This document shows, one piece after another, positions 1 through 11,912 of a stretch of 64,000 bases of DNA. The stretch lies in the NCBI GenBank assembly GCA_036346355.1, contig CM070569.1:41394276-41458275 (forward strand). The letters run 5' to 3'. Made by a program: the position numbers and the translations under genes. The DNA is from Rhipidocladum racemiflorum (lineage: Eukaryota; Streptophyta; Magnoliopsida; Poales; Poaceae). The notes under the pieces are model-generated. The model had not been told where the DNA came from. It did not search any database and saw nothing but the letters and a program-made list of their open reading frames with translations. The number at the start of each line of letters is the position of its first letter. Positions within the stretch are counted from its first letter, which is position 1.

Positions 1-306
1 GAGAATCGTTCCAAAAATCATTATGGAATATTTGGGACATCATTGAAGTGATTTTGGGATTTTTGGAGTATTTTTCAACTCGGGTGAAATTTTAGGTACC
101 GGCGGGAATCTGGAACTTCGATTTTTCGACCGGAAGGGAATTGAATCTCGATTTTGGTTGGGAAAGGATGACAGGTTAATATAAACACCAAAGGAACTCC
201 AATTCTTGAATTTAATTTATTTAAATTAGATTTTCTCTAGAAAGGCGAAACTGAGGATATTAGACTAGTATTCTAGTCAGATCCACCGCAACATCAAGAA
301 TTCAAG
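1..306. other. 5' flank of GDSL gene A
   Basis: AT-rich leader before the esterase start codon. Homology with the duplicate unit B begins only near 263-268 (shared stretch ending at the ATG), so bases 1-262 are unique to this copy here. They show no coding potential and may be part of an unrelated element. The upstream promoters of the two GDSL copies therefore differ. Confidence 0.5.
176..186 (+). promoter_or_regulatory. possible TATA-like box of GDSL gene A
   Basis: An AT-rich TTAATATAAAC stretch lies about 120 bp before the esterase ATG, a reasonable core-promoter distance in plants. It is the only good candidate in the visible flank. No transcription-start evidence exists, so this is a weak call. 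Confidence 0.25.
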
Positions 307-3300
307 ATGACCAACCTGCTGCTGCCGTGTGCCGTCTCGCTTCTCCTCCTCGCGGGATCGGGATTGGCCGCCGTCCCCTCCCTGGCCCGCTCCGCCGCCC
401 GACACTACGACTCCATCTTCAGCCTCAGCGACTCCTTCGCCGACACCGGCAACAACCCCGTCGTCTTCGGCTGGTACTCCGTCTTCAACCCCGTCACGCG
501 GCCCCCCTACGGCTCTACCTTCCTCGGCCGCCCCACCGGCCGCAACTCCGACGGCCGCCTCATCCTCGACTTCGTCGGTGCGTACGCGTGTTTAACTAGT
601 GCTTGTCTGCCTATCAATTCGATCTCCATCACAAGCTTGTCATATGCACCACTCGTTTGTCATGCGCCAATCATGAAGTAGTCACTGTTGGTTGCTCCGC
701 TTGCAGCTGAACGCCTGAGCCTGCCGTACGCGCCGCCTTTCCTGGCGCACAACGGGAGCTTCCGCCGAGGCGCTAACTTCGCCGTCGGAGGCGCCACCGC
801 CCTCGACGCCGGTTTCTTCCACGACGGGGAGGCCCCGGGCGCTAGCAAGTTCCCTCTGAACACCAGCTTGGGCGTGCAGCTGCAGTGGTTCGAGTCGCTC
901 AAGCCTTCCCTCTGCGGAACAACCCAAGGTTAGCAAATAATCCCTCCCGTTATTTTAGACATGGTATTCAAAATATATTTTGATCGTTAATTTTTAGTAC
1001 AATATATTTATAAAATCTAATAAAATTATAATATTATAAAAGTACTTTTTAAAACAAATTTACATATATGATATTTATGTAGCTAATTTAAATATTTAAA
1101 AATATATTAACAGTTAAAGTTTCGAAAGTTTGACTACACTTATATCTAAAATGATGGCAATTTATAACTGGAGGGACTAGGTTCGCAAGTTATACACAGC
1201 TAGCTGCGCAACAGGAAATGCAAATCTCCACCTACCCTCTTTGCCATACATCCATCTCGAGATTCAGGCCAAAATTTGTATTTATTTTGTATTCTACTCT
1301 ATCTGTTTCGGAATAAATGTTATTGTATATTCTTTTGCTTCTACTAAACTACATCTACCAAAAGTTGTATTTCCTATTTTTATTATATCTTTGAATAGTG
1401 TGTTTTACTCTAGTCTACGGTACCAAATGGCATTAGAAATAGCTAAAGGAGAAGGATATAAAAGGGAGAAATGGTGAAAAATCACATTAAAATTGTAGAA
1501 TGATGTGTATTTAGAAATAAAATTTAAAAACTAGGATGACATATCTTCAAAAAAGGAGGGAGTATTTTCCTACAGCACCTTATCTCTCTTGATCTCCTCT
1601 TCCCCTGATCTCTCTCTCTCTATCTCTTTCCTTCTGTTGCGAGAAAAAGACTACTTATTAAGGTCATATTGGGTCCGGGGACAAGAAAAGATTGAGAGAA
1701 AAGATTAGTAGGAGGCAGGGTTCACAAAACCGCGAAAAACCGTTCGAAAACCACGGTTTTCGACCTTACCGCTCCGGTTCGAAATCTAAAACCGCTCGGT
1801 AAACCGGTCTAATTCCAAAAAAAATTAAAAAAAAAATAAAAAATTTGGAAAAATTTATGTGTCCGGTTTTTCGTGAAAAACCGCGGTTTTCGTTGAAAAC
1901 CGTTTTAGAAGAACATTCAATTGGTCGCAAGCGGTTTTTCGTCAAAACCGAGCGGTTTTTCGTCAAAAACCGCGGTTTTCGTCAAAAACCGCGGTTTTCT
2001 CGTGTGAGTTTGATCCAAATTCAAATTTGTTTGGAATTACGTACCGTTCGGTTTTTCGCGGTTTTCGCGCGGTTTTTCGCGAAAACCGGTACCGCTGGAC
2101 TAGCGAAATTCGTGTTCGAAACGGTTTTGTGAACCCTGGTAGGAGGGAAGACCCATCACACCATCATGGCAAACAGGTAAAGGCAGACAACAACAAATTC
2201 ATAAAGAAACATGGATCAAGTCTTTTATCAGAGGCTAATGCTGCACATGACAAGAGGTAGAGACCCTTCTCTCTCTACTCTAGCCCCCTCAACTACTCTC
2301 ACATCCACTCCATAAAGAGTAACAAACATTTTATTAGAGGATAATGCTGCACATGACAAGAGGTGGGTGAAGGCTTCAACCCTAGAAGGAGATTTGGCAG
2401 ATAACCCTCTTAGGAAATGTGACTAAGAAGCACTTATTACTACTAACAATGAGATGGCAATAGTTGGAAATGCAGGAGACCTGTGGGGAAAAAATGATGC
2501 TCATGGCCAAGTTATCAAAGAATATCTTACCAATAGCATTTAGTAGTAGATGTTATGATTTCTTTTTTTTTTTCTGAACAACCCAATGGACAAGTTTAAT
2601 TTGTTACAGGTATAAAAAATAATAGTATTACAAAGAGAGGTTTGACAATGAAGAGCAGAAATTATGGCTTTTGGGAAAGATAATATTCTGACACTACATG
2701 CTTAAGTTTACATTACATGGCAGCAGTTTGGTACGTAGAAGTATCTTGCTTCTGTTCAATGTAATAAATTATAATGCCATGCTGTACATCAATATGTTTG
2801 AGAGATACGCATCAAATTGGATCTAGCCCTTTCATAGTTTAAAAGTACTAACACCGAGACATTGTATTTATTCAAAAGTAAGCCAACGTAAAAACAGAAG
2901 GAAAAAAACTCAGAAGAGAGCACATTTGAATAGTGCATGTCTCTATGAAACAACCAATAGGTGCAAAGGGGCTAGTTCTTTCTCGTGAGCATGTGCAAAA
3001 CTGAATATTTTACAAGCTCATATCAAATATGCAAAAAAAGAACACATAATGTGCATCATCAATACCCTTATCAGAATAGTTGTAAGCCCATCATATTCAA
3101 ATCTAATTTACTTCGTCGCTGAAATTTCCTCATCTTAAACAAAACCCAATTCTTTAGTTTGCTCTAGCTATTTCCGCTGAATTGATTCATGGAATGCAAC
3201 TAACATAATACAGTGCTCCTTTGACAAATCCATTCTCCAATTTCATCTAAGATATTGCTAGCACAAACCACCCTATTCATAAGAGGAGTGTGAATGCCGC

Positions 3301-5292
3301 CAAATGAATTATTTACATAAACTTAAAAAATGGTAAGCATCAACTAATATTGTGTTTCTAAAACTAATATTGAGAGTCAAGAAACCAAGCATAAGGAACT
3401 AATCAGCTTCAGCATTGTTTTATGTACACAACCATTATCATTCACTCTCTACACGCAACATTTTTTGTTCCGATCTCTTCCGTTTGCAGTGGACAAACTC
3501 CAGATCTTTGGTATGCTTGGTGGGATATATTTCAGGCGCCTTAAAAAAGACAAATCTAGATATTGGGTAACACCCGTTCAAAACATATCGGTTAAAATGT
3601 AAGTGTGAATTGCACCCTTTCCTTTATGATAAATATGCCATGACAAACTAGTAGCACAACAATTTGCCTATGTACTAACAATTCCATGCAAAAATGATTA
3701 CTAAAATGTGAAATTCAGCATAATCTCAAAACCATGACCTTTAAAATTGTGACCTCTCATCAGAGCATGTATTCTTGAAATTCTAAAATGCACGTATTCA
3801 TATCAATTCATCATCAATTTTCAGATAGCATATCACCAAGCTATCTTTCTATCATGAGCATGTTATCACAATCGAAACACTCGTTGAAAATAAAGATCGG
3901 GGTAGGGGCAGATCTGCAGCAAGGAGGAGCAACAGAATAGTGAGGAGACATACCCCGCGCTGGCGGTTCCTTCCTCTATTCTCTCTCGCACCTCAGCACA
4001 AATCCTCACAAATCCCCTCCTTTGCTTTCTCGAAACGATCTAGGAGCACCAAAAAAGGGGTCGACGGAACCTAAGAGCAAGAGGACGAGGGGTTGGGAAG
4101 TAGAAGAGGTGGAACTAACCGAGGAGACGCGGCGCCGGAATAGTTGGATACGTCACTGGAAGGGTAGGTGGAGGAATTGTGAGGGGTGGTGATGGAGAGG
4201 CGGAATCATGACTTGCGAGTCGACGCCGATAGGAGAGGTCGCACCGTCGCGTGATGCGGCGGAGAGAAAATTTCATGAGGGGCGAGAAGTTTTTTTTTCT
4301 TCCCCAGGAATTTCGCTTGAATCAGACCAGCTGGGGGATTCGGTGGGGATCCCGGCCGGGATAGAGGTTTTCAAAGGGTGAAGAATTTCCATCACCGCTG
4401 CACAACCATGCATTCGTAGCTAAGATCAGCGAGACGCTTGGTGAAAAGTGACACATACATTTGCGCTGCAGATTGCAAGGATTTCTTCGGCGGATCACTC
4501 TTCTTCGTGGGCGAATTCGGGGTCAACGACTACCACTTCTCATTCGGCGGGAAGAGTGTCCAGGAAGTCAGGTCGTTCGTTCCAGATGTCGTCGGGACCA
4601 TCTCCATGGCCGTCGAGGTAAGCGTTGACTTCATCAATCAGCCATGTAGCAAGTTAGCCGACCTGCAGCCCCAAAACAGAGGCAGCAGTAGCACGGGTCT
4701 CACAGGATGAAGCTGTGGTAATGGCAACAACAGAGGCTGATCAAGCACGGGGCGACGAGTTTGGTGGTTCCCGGGACGATCCCGTCAGGATGCACGCCGC
4801 CGATCCTGGCGCTGTTTGCCGATCGTGCCAACCCCGAGGACTACGACACACGGACAGGGTGCCTCAGAGATCTCAACGAGCTCGGAATGCGCCACAACTC
4901 GTTGCTGCAGGAGGCCCTGGAGAAGCTCCGGACCAAGCACCCGGACGCCAGGATTATCTACGCCGACTTCTTCGGCCCCATCATGGAGATGGTGGAGTCG
5001 CCTGCCAAGTTCGGTCAGTACCAGACAACGAACGTTTGCAGATTCCACATTCCGTAGGCTGTCTGCGGAAGGTTGATGGTTGCAATTCGCAGGGTTTGAA
5101 GACGATGTCCTCACAATTTGCTGCGGGGGGCCTGGGACAGCTTATTGCGGCGATCCAGGCGCAACCACATGCGAGAATCCATCTGCTCGTTTGTTCTGGG
5201 ACGGCGTCCACCTGACGGAGGCGGCTTACCGCTACATCGCCGACCGCTGGCTGAGCAGCATAAACTCGACTGCAAGAACTAGCAGTCAGTAA
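307..5292 (+). CDS. GDSL (SGNH) esterase/lipase, five exons, copy A
   Basis: Secreted serine esterase/lipase of the plant GDSL family. Exons inferred from GT-AG sites and frame: 307-577, 707-928, 4472-4617, 4734-5013, 5093-5292; they sum to 1119 nt, exactly 373 codons, giving 372 aa, normal for the family. Residues 1-22 are a signal peptide. The nucleophile block reads SLSDSFADTGNN (Ser43), so the usual Gly before Asp is Ser. The GxND block is GVND (Asn183) and the catalytic Asp/His block is DGVHL (Asp343, His346). Intron 2 is 3.5 kb and contains MITEs. No break is visible. Function is inferred from family; the natural substrate is unknown, and the Gly-to-Ser change could affect activity. Confidence 0.85.
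941..1175. mobile_element. Stowaway-like MITE in GDSL intron 2
   Basis: Ends TCCCTCCCGTTA and TAACTGGAGGGA form a terminal inverted repeat typical of Stowaway (Tc1/mariner) MITEs; the body is AT-rich and non-coding. The unit B counterpart (25521-25592) keeps both ends but has lost most of the body, so the insertion predates the duplication and was trimmed later in B. Confidence 0.65.
1295..1564. mobile_element. possible older Stowaway-like MITE
   Basis: A segment bounded by CTCTATCTGTTTCGGA on the left and AAAAGGAGGGAGTA on the right, present in both units. The ends are only imperfectly complementary, so this is an old element or a chance match. The small reading frames inside are not genes. 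Confidence 0.35.
1716..2138. mobile_element. non-autonomous hAT-type MITE in GDSL intron 2
   Basis: The element begins CAGGGTTCAC and ends GTGAACCCTG and is flanked by a perfect 8-bp duplication GTAGGAGG (1708-1715 and 2139-2146), the hallmark of hAT transposition. The interior is filled with repeated AACCGCGGTTTTCG-like words, giving strong internal pairing. Unit B has a single GTAGGAGG (26134-26141) and no element, an intact empty site. It inserted after the duplication and within an intron, so it should be spliced out. Confidence 0.9.
2225..2365. repeat. local duplication in GDSL intron 2
   Basis: The segment TAATGCTGCACATGACAAG occurs twice, about 107 bp apart, the intervening DNA being CT-rich. 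Unit B has only one copy (around 26235), so this is a unit A-specific event. Confidence 0.6.
2364..4471 (+). other. remainder of GDSL intron 2
   Basis: AT-rich to about 3880, then GC-richer to 4330. No open frame of note and no known domain. It is nearly colinear with unit B up to about 28195, where B loses the matching sequence. The GC-rich 3' part (3900-4330) looks like former exon or 5'-UTR DNA of some gene, but nothing recognisable can be read. Confidence 0.45.
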
Positions 5293-5319
5293 GGTGGTAT
5301 AACTGTACAACTGTGGAAG

Positions 5320-5325
5320 AATAAA
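5320..5325 (+). terminator. polyadenylation signal of GDSL gene A
   Basis: A canonical AATAAA lies 28 bp past the stop codon. The duplicate has a longer sequence here with an inserted segment. Plant poly(A) signals are loose, so this is a likely but unproven site. Confidence 0.4.
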
Positions 5326-5880
5326 ACTGGCCTTTACACCTCCCGTCTAATATAGATTAGAGTCTGAAAGAGTCGCATTAATGAGTGGTAAGAACCAACG
5401 GATGAAATTATGCTAATTGTAATAGAGAACTGCACGATTCATCTTGTACATTGCTTCCAGGTCATCTCGAAATTACAACCAAAAGTTTACTGGATGGATC
5501 CAATTCTGCATTTTTACATCCGTTTCCATATCTTGGAACCAGAACTAAGGATGTTAACCTTCTGTGCATACTGCCCGGCCTTCCATGCAGTTGCCCAAAT
5601 ATTCACTGGAGTCTACAGCTGTATGAACAAGTAATGCACACAAATGGCAAAAGGCATAACTGAGATCCTTGTGCAAACATTGTGCGATACAAATACCACT
5701 GGTGCACAGCTCTGCAAATGATGGACATGTCATCCAGCAAAGCATGAAGACACTGCTACAAACTGCAGGATTTGCGAACTCTGTGTAACCACCTGCAGTA
5801 CAGTGCTACAAACTAGGTGTACCGTGGATCAAATTCAACATGAATTTGATCCAAGAAGAAACGGGATAACAAGAATGATC
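5326..5880. other. intergenic DNA between GDSL A and kinase pseudogene
   Basis: Nearly identical to 28920-29474 in unit B. Short frames occur on both strands but none resembles a known protein. It is probably the downstream flank of the kinase pseudogene. Confidence 0.5.
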
Positions 5881-6896
5881 TAGACTGATGGATCAATGCC
5901 ACAATCCTCCGTGTCCACAAATTTTTGGAGGGACGTCGGGATAGGAGGGGCTGTGACATCCGCAACACCCTCGAACATATGAACGACTTGCCCCCATCAA
6001 TGGTCTCTGATCATCGGCATCTTCAATGCACCAGCATGCAATTCTGCAGACCCTGTCCAGCTGCTCTAGACCGCCATTGCCCTCCAACCTAAAATCCAAA
6101 AGGCACATAACATCTCAATTTAGAGCTACTTTTTCTCCAACAACCGACAGTATTCCAAGTTTCTGTGTGCGGTGGGTCAAAACCAACAGGGGCATCCACA
6201 ATATCCTGAGTTTATGCAGGGGCCATAAGGGCCACAGTACGAAATTATGAATCGAAATCACAAATACTTTATGGAGCAGACCACATCGGAGAGTAAAAAG
6301 CACTCCCCTAGCTTGAAAACCCTGATATACACATCGAAATCCAAATGTAAGTAAATATGTGCATCAGTGAACGTTATAGAATTGTTCTCATCTTCACGAA
6401 TTTCCATCCAGCTGGGAAAATTGCCTGATAATAAACCCTCGACTTCTGCTTCCATCTAACTACAGAGTACAAGAACCGGGTGAGATAAGGGAGAAATTCT
6501 TGCCAGTAACATGGTTGAATCCAAGGTTCCTCCGGGGAACAATGTATCAGTGAGATGATCGATACTCTGCCAGAGCACCACCGTCAAGAAGCACTGCAAC
6601 CGCGGAAATCATTGCTGAGTAGGCTTAGGATGCCATCTTCAGAGAGGGCAAGCGATGCAGACCTAGAGTTACAGATTACAATGTCCGTATCAGGCTGCCA
6701 AACTAGAAACTTATCACAGAATAATTTTCTCGTTGAAGGAGCCATCTTTTGAGACTAATGTCTCGTTGCCACGCAGAGACTGGCCTGAAAGGAGGGTATC
6801 TGCTGCCTCATTTGCATACGCAAATTGGCACACGAGGTGCACAAGGAGGAGGATCGACGACAGTAAAGGCCTGCACTTGTTTGTTGCCTTCCCCAT
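5881..6896 (-). pseudogene. gutted G-type lectin receptor kinase, unit A
   Basis: Read on the minus strand, pieces of one receptor kinase appear in order: a signal peptide starting MGKATNKCRPLL at 6896, the start of the B-lectin domain with LLSGQSLRGNE, an S-locus-like stretch with GNFPSWMEIRED (6455-6258), then directly the end of the kinase C-lobe with RIACWCIEDADDQRPLMG (about 6108-5893). EGF, PAN, membrane span and most of the kinase domain are missing, and frames shift between pieces. Unit B carries the same collapsed form at 29475-30489, so the deletion predates the duplication. It cannot make a kinase. Confidence 0.85.
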
Positions 6897-7086
6897 TTCT
6901 GAAGAGATTTCTTGCCAAACTAATGGGGTTGCTCTTGCTTCCTAGTAAGGATGCTCCCCCCTCCTAACGATGAAGAGAGAACGTGAAACAATTAGTTTTG
7001 CTCGTCAATGTAAAGAGGTTAGGTTGCTTGGCCTTGCAGTCTAGTTGGGCCTAAATATCGTTGGGGTTCTAACTTCTGAGCACAAG

Positions 7087-7091
7087 GAAGA
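7087..7091. repeat. target-site duplication GAAGA, left
   Basis: Five bases before the 5' LTR, repeated exactly at 12245-12249 after the 3' LTR. The paralogous empty site at 30671-30675 has one copy. Confidence 0.9.
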
Positions 7092-7423
7092 TGTGAGAAT
7101 AATCTTGTTGCTTGAATTAGTCTCTACTTTCAGTTATTCTGTTGTAAGCGTGACTGAGGTGTTCGGTTGTGCGTGAGTTTAGCTAGCGCCATACTTGGTC
7201 ATGGCTAGGAACGAGTCTATAGGAAGTGCATGAACTGTGTATCGCCATCTGCTATATATTGCTAATAGAGTTAAGAGTAAATAAGCAGTTCCAGCCAAAC
7301 CAATTCTCTCGTTCATCTCCTGTTGCCTCTTGCCTCTTGCATGTTCTGTAGCATATCTCAAAACACCCGCAGCGTGAGTTCAGAGAGAGGGATCACAGCA
7401 GGGCTTGCTGGCTGATTCTGTCA
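7092..7423 (+). repeat. 5' LTR of copia element
   Basis: Starts TGTGAGAATAATC and ends GATTCTGTCA. A TATATA stretch at 7253-7258 could be the promoter. The LTR matches 11913-12244 throughout. Confidence 0.93.
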
Positions 7424-7425
7424 AG

Positions 7426-7438
7426 TGGTATCAGAGCC
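7426..7438 (+). other. primer binding site (initiator Met tRNA)
   Basis: TGGTATCAGAGCC, complementary to the 3' end of plant initiator methionine tRNA, two bases after the 5' LTR. This is where minus-strand cDNA synthesis starts. Confidence 0.9.
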
Positions 7439-7451
7439 TGTTCCGAGCCGG

Positions 7452-8370
7452 GAATACGCACTGATGTCAGGCTCCCAACCTCCGCCGAGCAGCGGCAACG
7501 CGAGCGGCTCCGGCGGCGGCGTCACGGTCCAGCGAGTGATCCGTGAGGTGGGCGGCGGGACTAGCTACCCCATCCTCACCAAGACCAATTACTCTGACTG
7601 GGCGCTGCTGATGAAGGTGAAACTCAAGGCGAGGGCATTGTGGACGGCCGTCGAGCCGGGCGGTGTCGATACGCAAGAAGACATGATGGCACTTGACGTC
7701 TTGGTCAGTGCTGTCCCGCCGGAGATGGTGGCCACTGTCGCCAACAAGAACACAGCAAAGGAGGCGTGGGATGCCATCAAAACCATGCGAGTCGGTGACG
7801 ATCGTGTGAGGAAGTCGACGGCGCAACAACTGCGGCGACAATTCGACTTGGCTGTGTTCAAGGAGAATGAGAGCGTGGAAGATTTTTCCCTGTGCTTGAG
7901 CGGCATGATTGCGCACCTTGCGACGCTCGGCGAGACGGTGGAAGAATCGAAGGTGGTGGCAGCGTGCCGTCACGCTTCAAGCAAATCGTGGTTGCGATCT
8001 AAACGCTCCTAGACGTGTCCACTCTCACGCTGGCGGAGGTGACGAGGCGGCGAAAGCGGTAGGAGGCGTTCGAGCCGCCACCAGCGGTATGCACCACGAT
8101 GGCCATTTGTGCCAGCGGAGGAAGAATGGGGCCGCGGAAGAAGCGGGAGGCCGAAAATGGCGGCAATAGTCTTTGGAAGCGTCTTGGCGTCGCGCGGCCC
8201 GTGTGACGCGAGACGAGCGTGGCGGCGACTCATGTCTCATCTTCGTTCTCTGGTCCGCCAATAACAATAGCAAAAATGGTAGAGATCAATGCGAGGCTGT
8301 GGAAAATATGGGCATTGGGCCCGTGACTGCCGGTCCAAGTCCAAAAGGGAACAGGCTAATGTGGCCCAAG
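7452..8370 (+). pseudogene. copia gag (broken)
   Basis: The gag polyprotein packages element RNA. The first frame carries a Gly/Ser-rich leader, then YPILTKTNYSDWALLMKVKL and the UBN2-type region with NESVEDFSLCLSGMI. Frame is lost near 7960-8012, with an in-frame stop just after. A CCHC knuckle appears in another frame near 8298 (CGKYGHWARDC), with its first cysteine pair damaged. At least two frameshifts, so not functional as read. Confidence 0.8.
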
Positions 8371-8699
8371 AGGAGGAGGCTCTAATGCTCCTGAGGGCAA
8401 CGCCAGGCGTCCACCACAACTCCGCTTCACAGCCACCAAAAGCTTCCCAGCCGCCGCCACTTCCCCTCTTGCCGCACGCAGCTTGCGCCTTGCTCCCAAC
8501 GCGCACGAGCTCCCCACCACCACGCGTGGATGGCTCAAGCACGCGCACAAGATGCGCGGCGAGCCCAAGCACACGCCCAGGCATACCGGTGCTGGACTGG
8601 TTGAAGGCGTTTTCCATCGGTGAATCAGGGAGCACGGCGAGATCCGGCGGCCCAGTACATCTGCGGGAAGAAAAGGTGCTCATTCATCTGGGAGCCAAG

Positions 8700-9653
8700 G
8701 AGGAGCGCGACTCCAAGTCCTGGATCTGCGACACCGGAGCCACGAACCATATGTCGGGGTCCCGGGCGGCGTTCGCGGATCTGGACACGGCGGTGTCTTG
8801 GGGCGGTGCGGTCAGCGGCGATCGGTGGCGCGGTCGAGCTGCGGGGCAGTTGTTGTTCGCATGCAAAAATGGCGAGCATCGCTCCTTCTCGGCGTCTACT
8901 ACATACCGGCTCACGTCGAACATCGTGAGCATCGGCAACTTCGACGAGGCGAGTACGACATCCACATCAAGTCCGGCGTGATGAAGATCCGCGAGCCTGC
9001 CAGGACGCTGTGGCCAAGATAACGCGAGGAACCGGTATGCGTGCTCGGCGTCGACATAGCACGGCCGGTATGCCTGGCGTGGCGTGGCGAGGAGAACGCT
9101 GGCGTTGGCATGCCAGGCTAGGCCACATCAACATCTGGCTCTTGAAGATGGCGCGAAGAAGCGGTCCGTGGGCTGCCCGATGCTCGAGCAAGTGGACCCG
9201 ACTATCACGAGGCTGCCTCGGCCAACAAGCGAAGCGATCGCCGTTCGGACCAAGCAGTGGAGGCGAGCGTGCCCTTGGTAGTCCATGGTGACTGTGTGGA
9301 CGGTGACACCTTCGACACCGGCGAGCGGCTATTTCACGCTACTTGTTGATGATCGTGGCCGATACATGTGGGTGACCATCTTTGCCGTTAAAGGATCGTG
9401 GCGAAGACCATCAAAGACTTCCAGGCAGGCGGAGGCGAGTCATTGCAAGTTGAAGGCACTCCGCACTGATCGCGGAGGGGAGTTCACCTCGAAGGAGTTT
9501 ATGGAGTACTGTGCGGCCAATGGTGTCAAGCGACAGCTAACAGCGCCTTACTCCCCGCAGCAAAACGGCGTCGTGGAGCGCCGGAACGCCATGGTCGTCG
9601 GCACTGCACGCAGCATGCTCAAGGCGAAAGGGCTGCCGGCAGTTGCAGGGTGA
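8700..9653 (+). pseudogene. copia protease and integrase remnants (broken)
   Basis: Protease active-site region WICDTGATNHMSG near 8720-8757 retains the Asp-Thr-Gly triad. Integrase is read in pieces: a pre-integrase stretch around 9110-9150 (GHINIWLLKM) and the core around 9340-9650 with DDRGRYMWVTIF, LRTDRGGEF and PYSPQQNGVVERRN, carrying the D, D and E catalytic residues. Several frame changes between 8900 and 9330 break it. Confidence 0.8.
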
Positions 9654-9689
9654 GGCGGTGGTTGCTGCGGTGTACCCTCTTGAACCGAA

Positions 9690-11883
9690 ATGCAAAACGT
9701 GGATGGCATGACTCCATTTGAGGCATGGTACAAGAAGAAGCCATTTGTCCATCACATGCGAACCTTTGGTCGCAGTCTTCGTCGAGAATACAACACCCCA
9801 TTTGAAGAAACTGGAAGATCGTGGGCGCAAGATGATCTTCGTCGGGTACGAGCAAGGATCCAAGGCCTATCGGGCCTATGATCCTGCCACGAAGCGCGTT
9901 CATGTGACCCGCGATGTGATATTTGATGAATCCGCAGTGGGGATCGGTCGGCATCGATCTGATCCTAGCAGCGACACCTTCATCGTTGAACACCGGTGTC
10001 TTTGGGCGCCAGGAGCAGATGGAACCACGGCGGCGGCGGCTCACGCATCGCCACTCACTGCATCGCCCACGGCCGCATCTTCGACACCCTCGACGCAAAG
10101 CGAGGATACATGACATGGATCCTACGTCACCACCAAGCACACCGGCAAGTGCTACTCCTCAAACTGCTGCTGCTCCAACAATCCAGTTTGCTACGCCGCC
10201 GACCGATCCGGGCGACACACTGGACGTCTACCACGATGATGAGGTACCACTCCGTTTCCGGACCCTGGACAACATCATTGGCCCTGCATCTCCTCCTGGG
10301 TACGCGTTGCGTGATCTGGGAGGTGGCCAACTTTTTACAGTGAGCACAGAGGAGCCTGGGTCATTGGACCAGGCTGAACGAGACCTCGGCGGCCGAGCGA
10401 TGGAGGAGGAGGCTGCAGGCAATTGAGGAGAAGCGCACGTGGACACTCATCGAGCTTCGCACCGTCGGCGAGCCATCGGACTCAAGTGGGTGTACAAGGT
10501 CAAGAAGGATGAACACGGTGTTGTGGTGAGGCACAAGGCGCGGCTCGTCGTCAAGGGATACGCACAACGCCATGGGATCGACTACGACGAAGTGTTCGCG
10601 CCAGTAGCACGCATGGAGGCGGTGCGGCTACTCCTGGCGTTGGCAGCGCATGAAGGGTGGCAAGTCCACCATATGGACGTCAAGACGGCGTTCTTGAATG
10701 GGGATCTCCAGGAGGAGGTATTTGTGGAGCAAGCGCCGGGATTTGCTCAACCTGGCCACGAACACAAGGTATTCAAACTACATAAAGCTCTGTATGGTTT
10801 GCATCAAGCTCCTCGTGCCTGGAATCAAAAACTAGATGAAAAATTGGGTGTTCTGGGGTTTACAAGAAGTCCATCAGAACATGCTATCTACTGCCGAGGG
10901 AGTGGTGCTGAGAGGCTTGTGGTTGGTGTCTATGTGGATGACTTGGTGATCACTGGAACCAACAACAACAGCATCAACAAGTTCAAGAAGCAAATGGCAG
11001 AAGTATTCAAAATGAGTGACCTTGGGTTGCTCACTTACTATCTAGGCATTGAAGTGAAGCAAGGTGCAGAGGGGATCACACTGTCTCAAGGGAGTTATGC
11101 AAAGAAGATTCTTGAGAAGGGTGGCATGGTGGACTGCAATTCATGTGAAATACCTATGCAAGCTAAACTGAAGCTAAGCAAGGAGAGCAACAGTCCTTGT
11201 GTAGATGCCACCGAGTACAGGAGCTTAGTTGGGAGTTTGAGATACTTGGTCAATACCCGACCTGATTTGGCTTATTCAGTTGGGTATGTGAGCAGGTTTA
11301 TGGAGGAGCCTCATGAAGAGCACCTTGCAGCTGTAAAGCACATTCTGAGGTACATAGCTGGGACAAGCAGCTGGGGTATTTCTACCCAAGGAAAAGGGGA
11401 GGAGATGCTGAACTTTTGGGTTTCAGTGATAGTGATCTAGCTGGAGATTTGGACAGCAGGAAGAGTACTTCTGGAGTCATATTCTTTCTTGGAGAAAGTC
11501 CAATCAGTTGGCAATCACTAAAGCAAAAGGTTGTAGCTCTGTCTAGTTGTGAGGCTGAGTACATTGCTGCTGCTACTGCTGCATGTCAAGTTATATGGTT
11601 GGCGCGGTTGCTAGCTGAGATCAAGAATTCAGTTGTGAGCAAGCCAATGCTAAGGGTGGACAACAAGTCTGCTATTTCGCTAATCAAAAATCCAGTGCAT
11701 CACGACCGGAGCAAACATATAGATACAAGGTTCCATTTGATCCGGGAGTATGCAAACACCGGCCAAATTGAAGTAAAGTTCATTAGAACGGAGGAGCAGC
11801 TTGGAGATATTCTCACTAAGCCTCTCTGCAAAATCAAGTTCAAGGAGCTTTGCACAAAGATTGGCCTTCAACCTATTCAGTAG
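9690..11883 (+). pseudogene. copia reverse transcriptase and RNase H
   Basis: Integrase tail pieces run 9690-10110. The RT is largely open from 10439 to 11440: KARLVVKGYAQRHGIDYDE, DVKTAFLNGDL, LYGLHQAPRAWNQ and the catalytic YVDD box at about 10931. A one-base shift near 11400 moves RNase H to another frame (11416-11883), which contains FSDSDLAGD, LSSCEAEYIAA, and VDNKSAISL and ends at 11880-11883. The RT segment has the best-preserved coding of the element. Confidence 0.88.
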
Positions 11884-11912
11884 TTCAGCGCAACAAGACT
11901 TAGGAGGAGATT

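Noticed and set aside
1766..2260. Frames of 66-95 codons
   Set aside because: They fall inside the hAT MITE with its FRENR-like repeated words and are absent from unit B.
7426..7438. tRNA gene
   Set aside because: TGGTATCAGAGCC is only the primer site complementary to tRNA; no cloverleaf surrounds it, nor around the equivalents at 17839 and 36777.
7467..7973. 168-codon minus frame
   Set aside because: Antisense shadow of copia gag.
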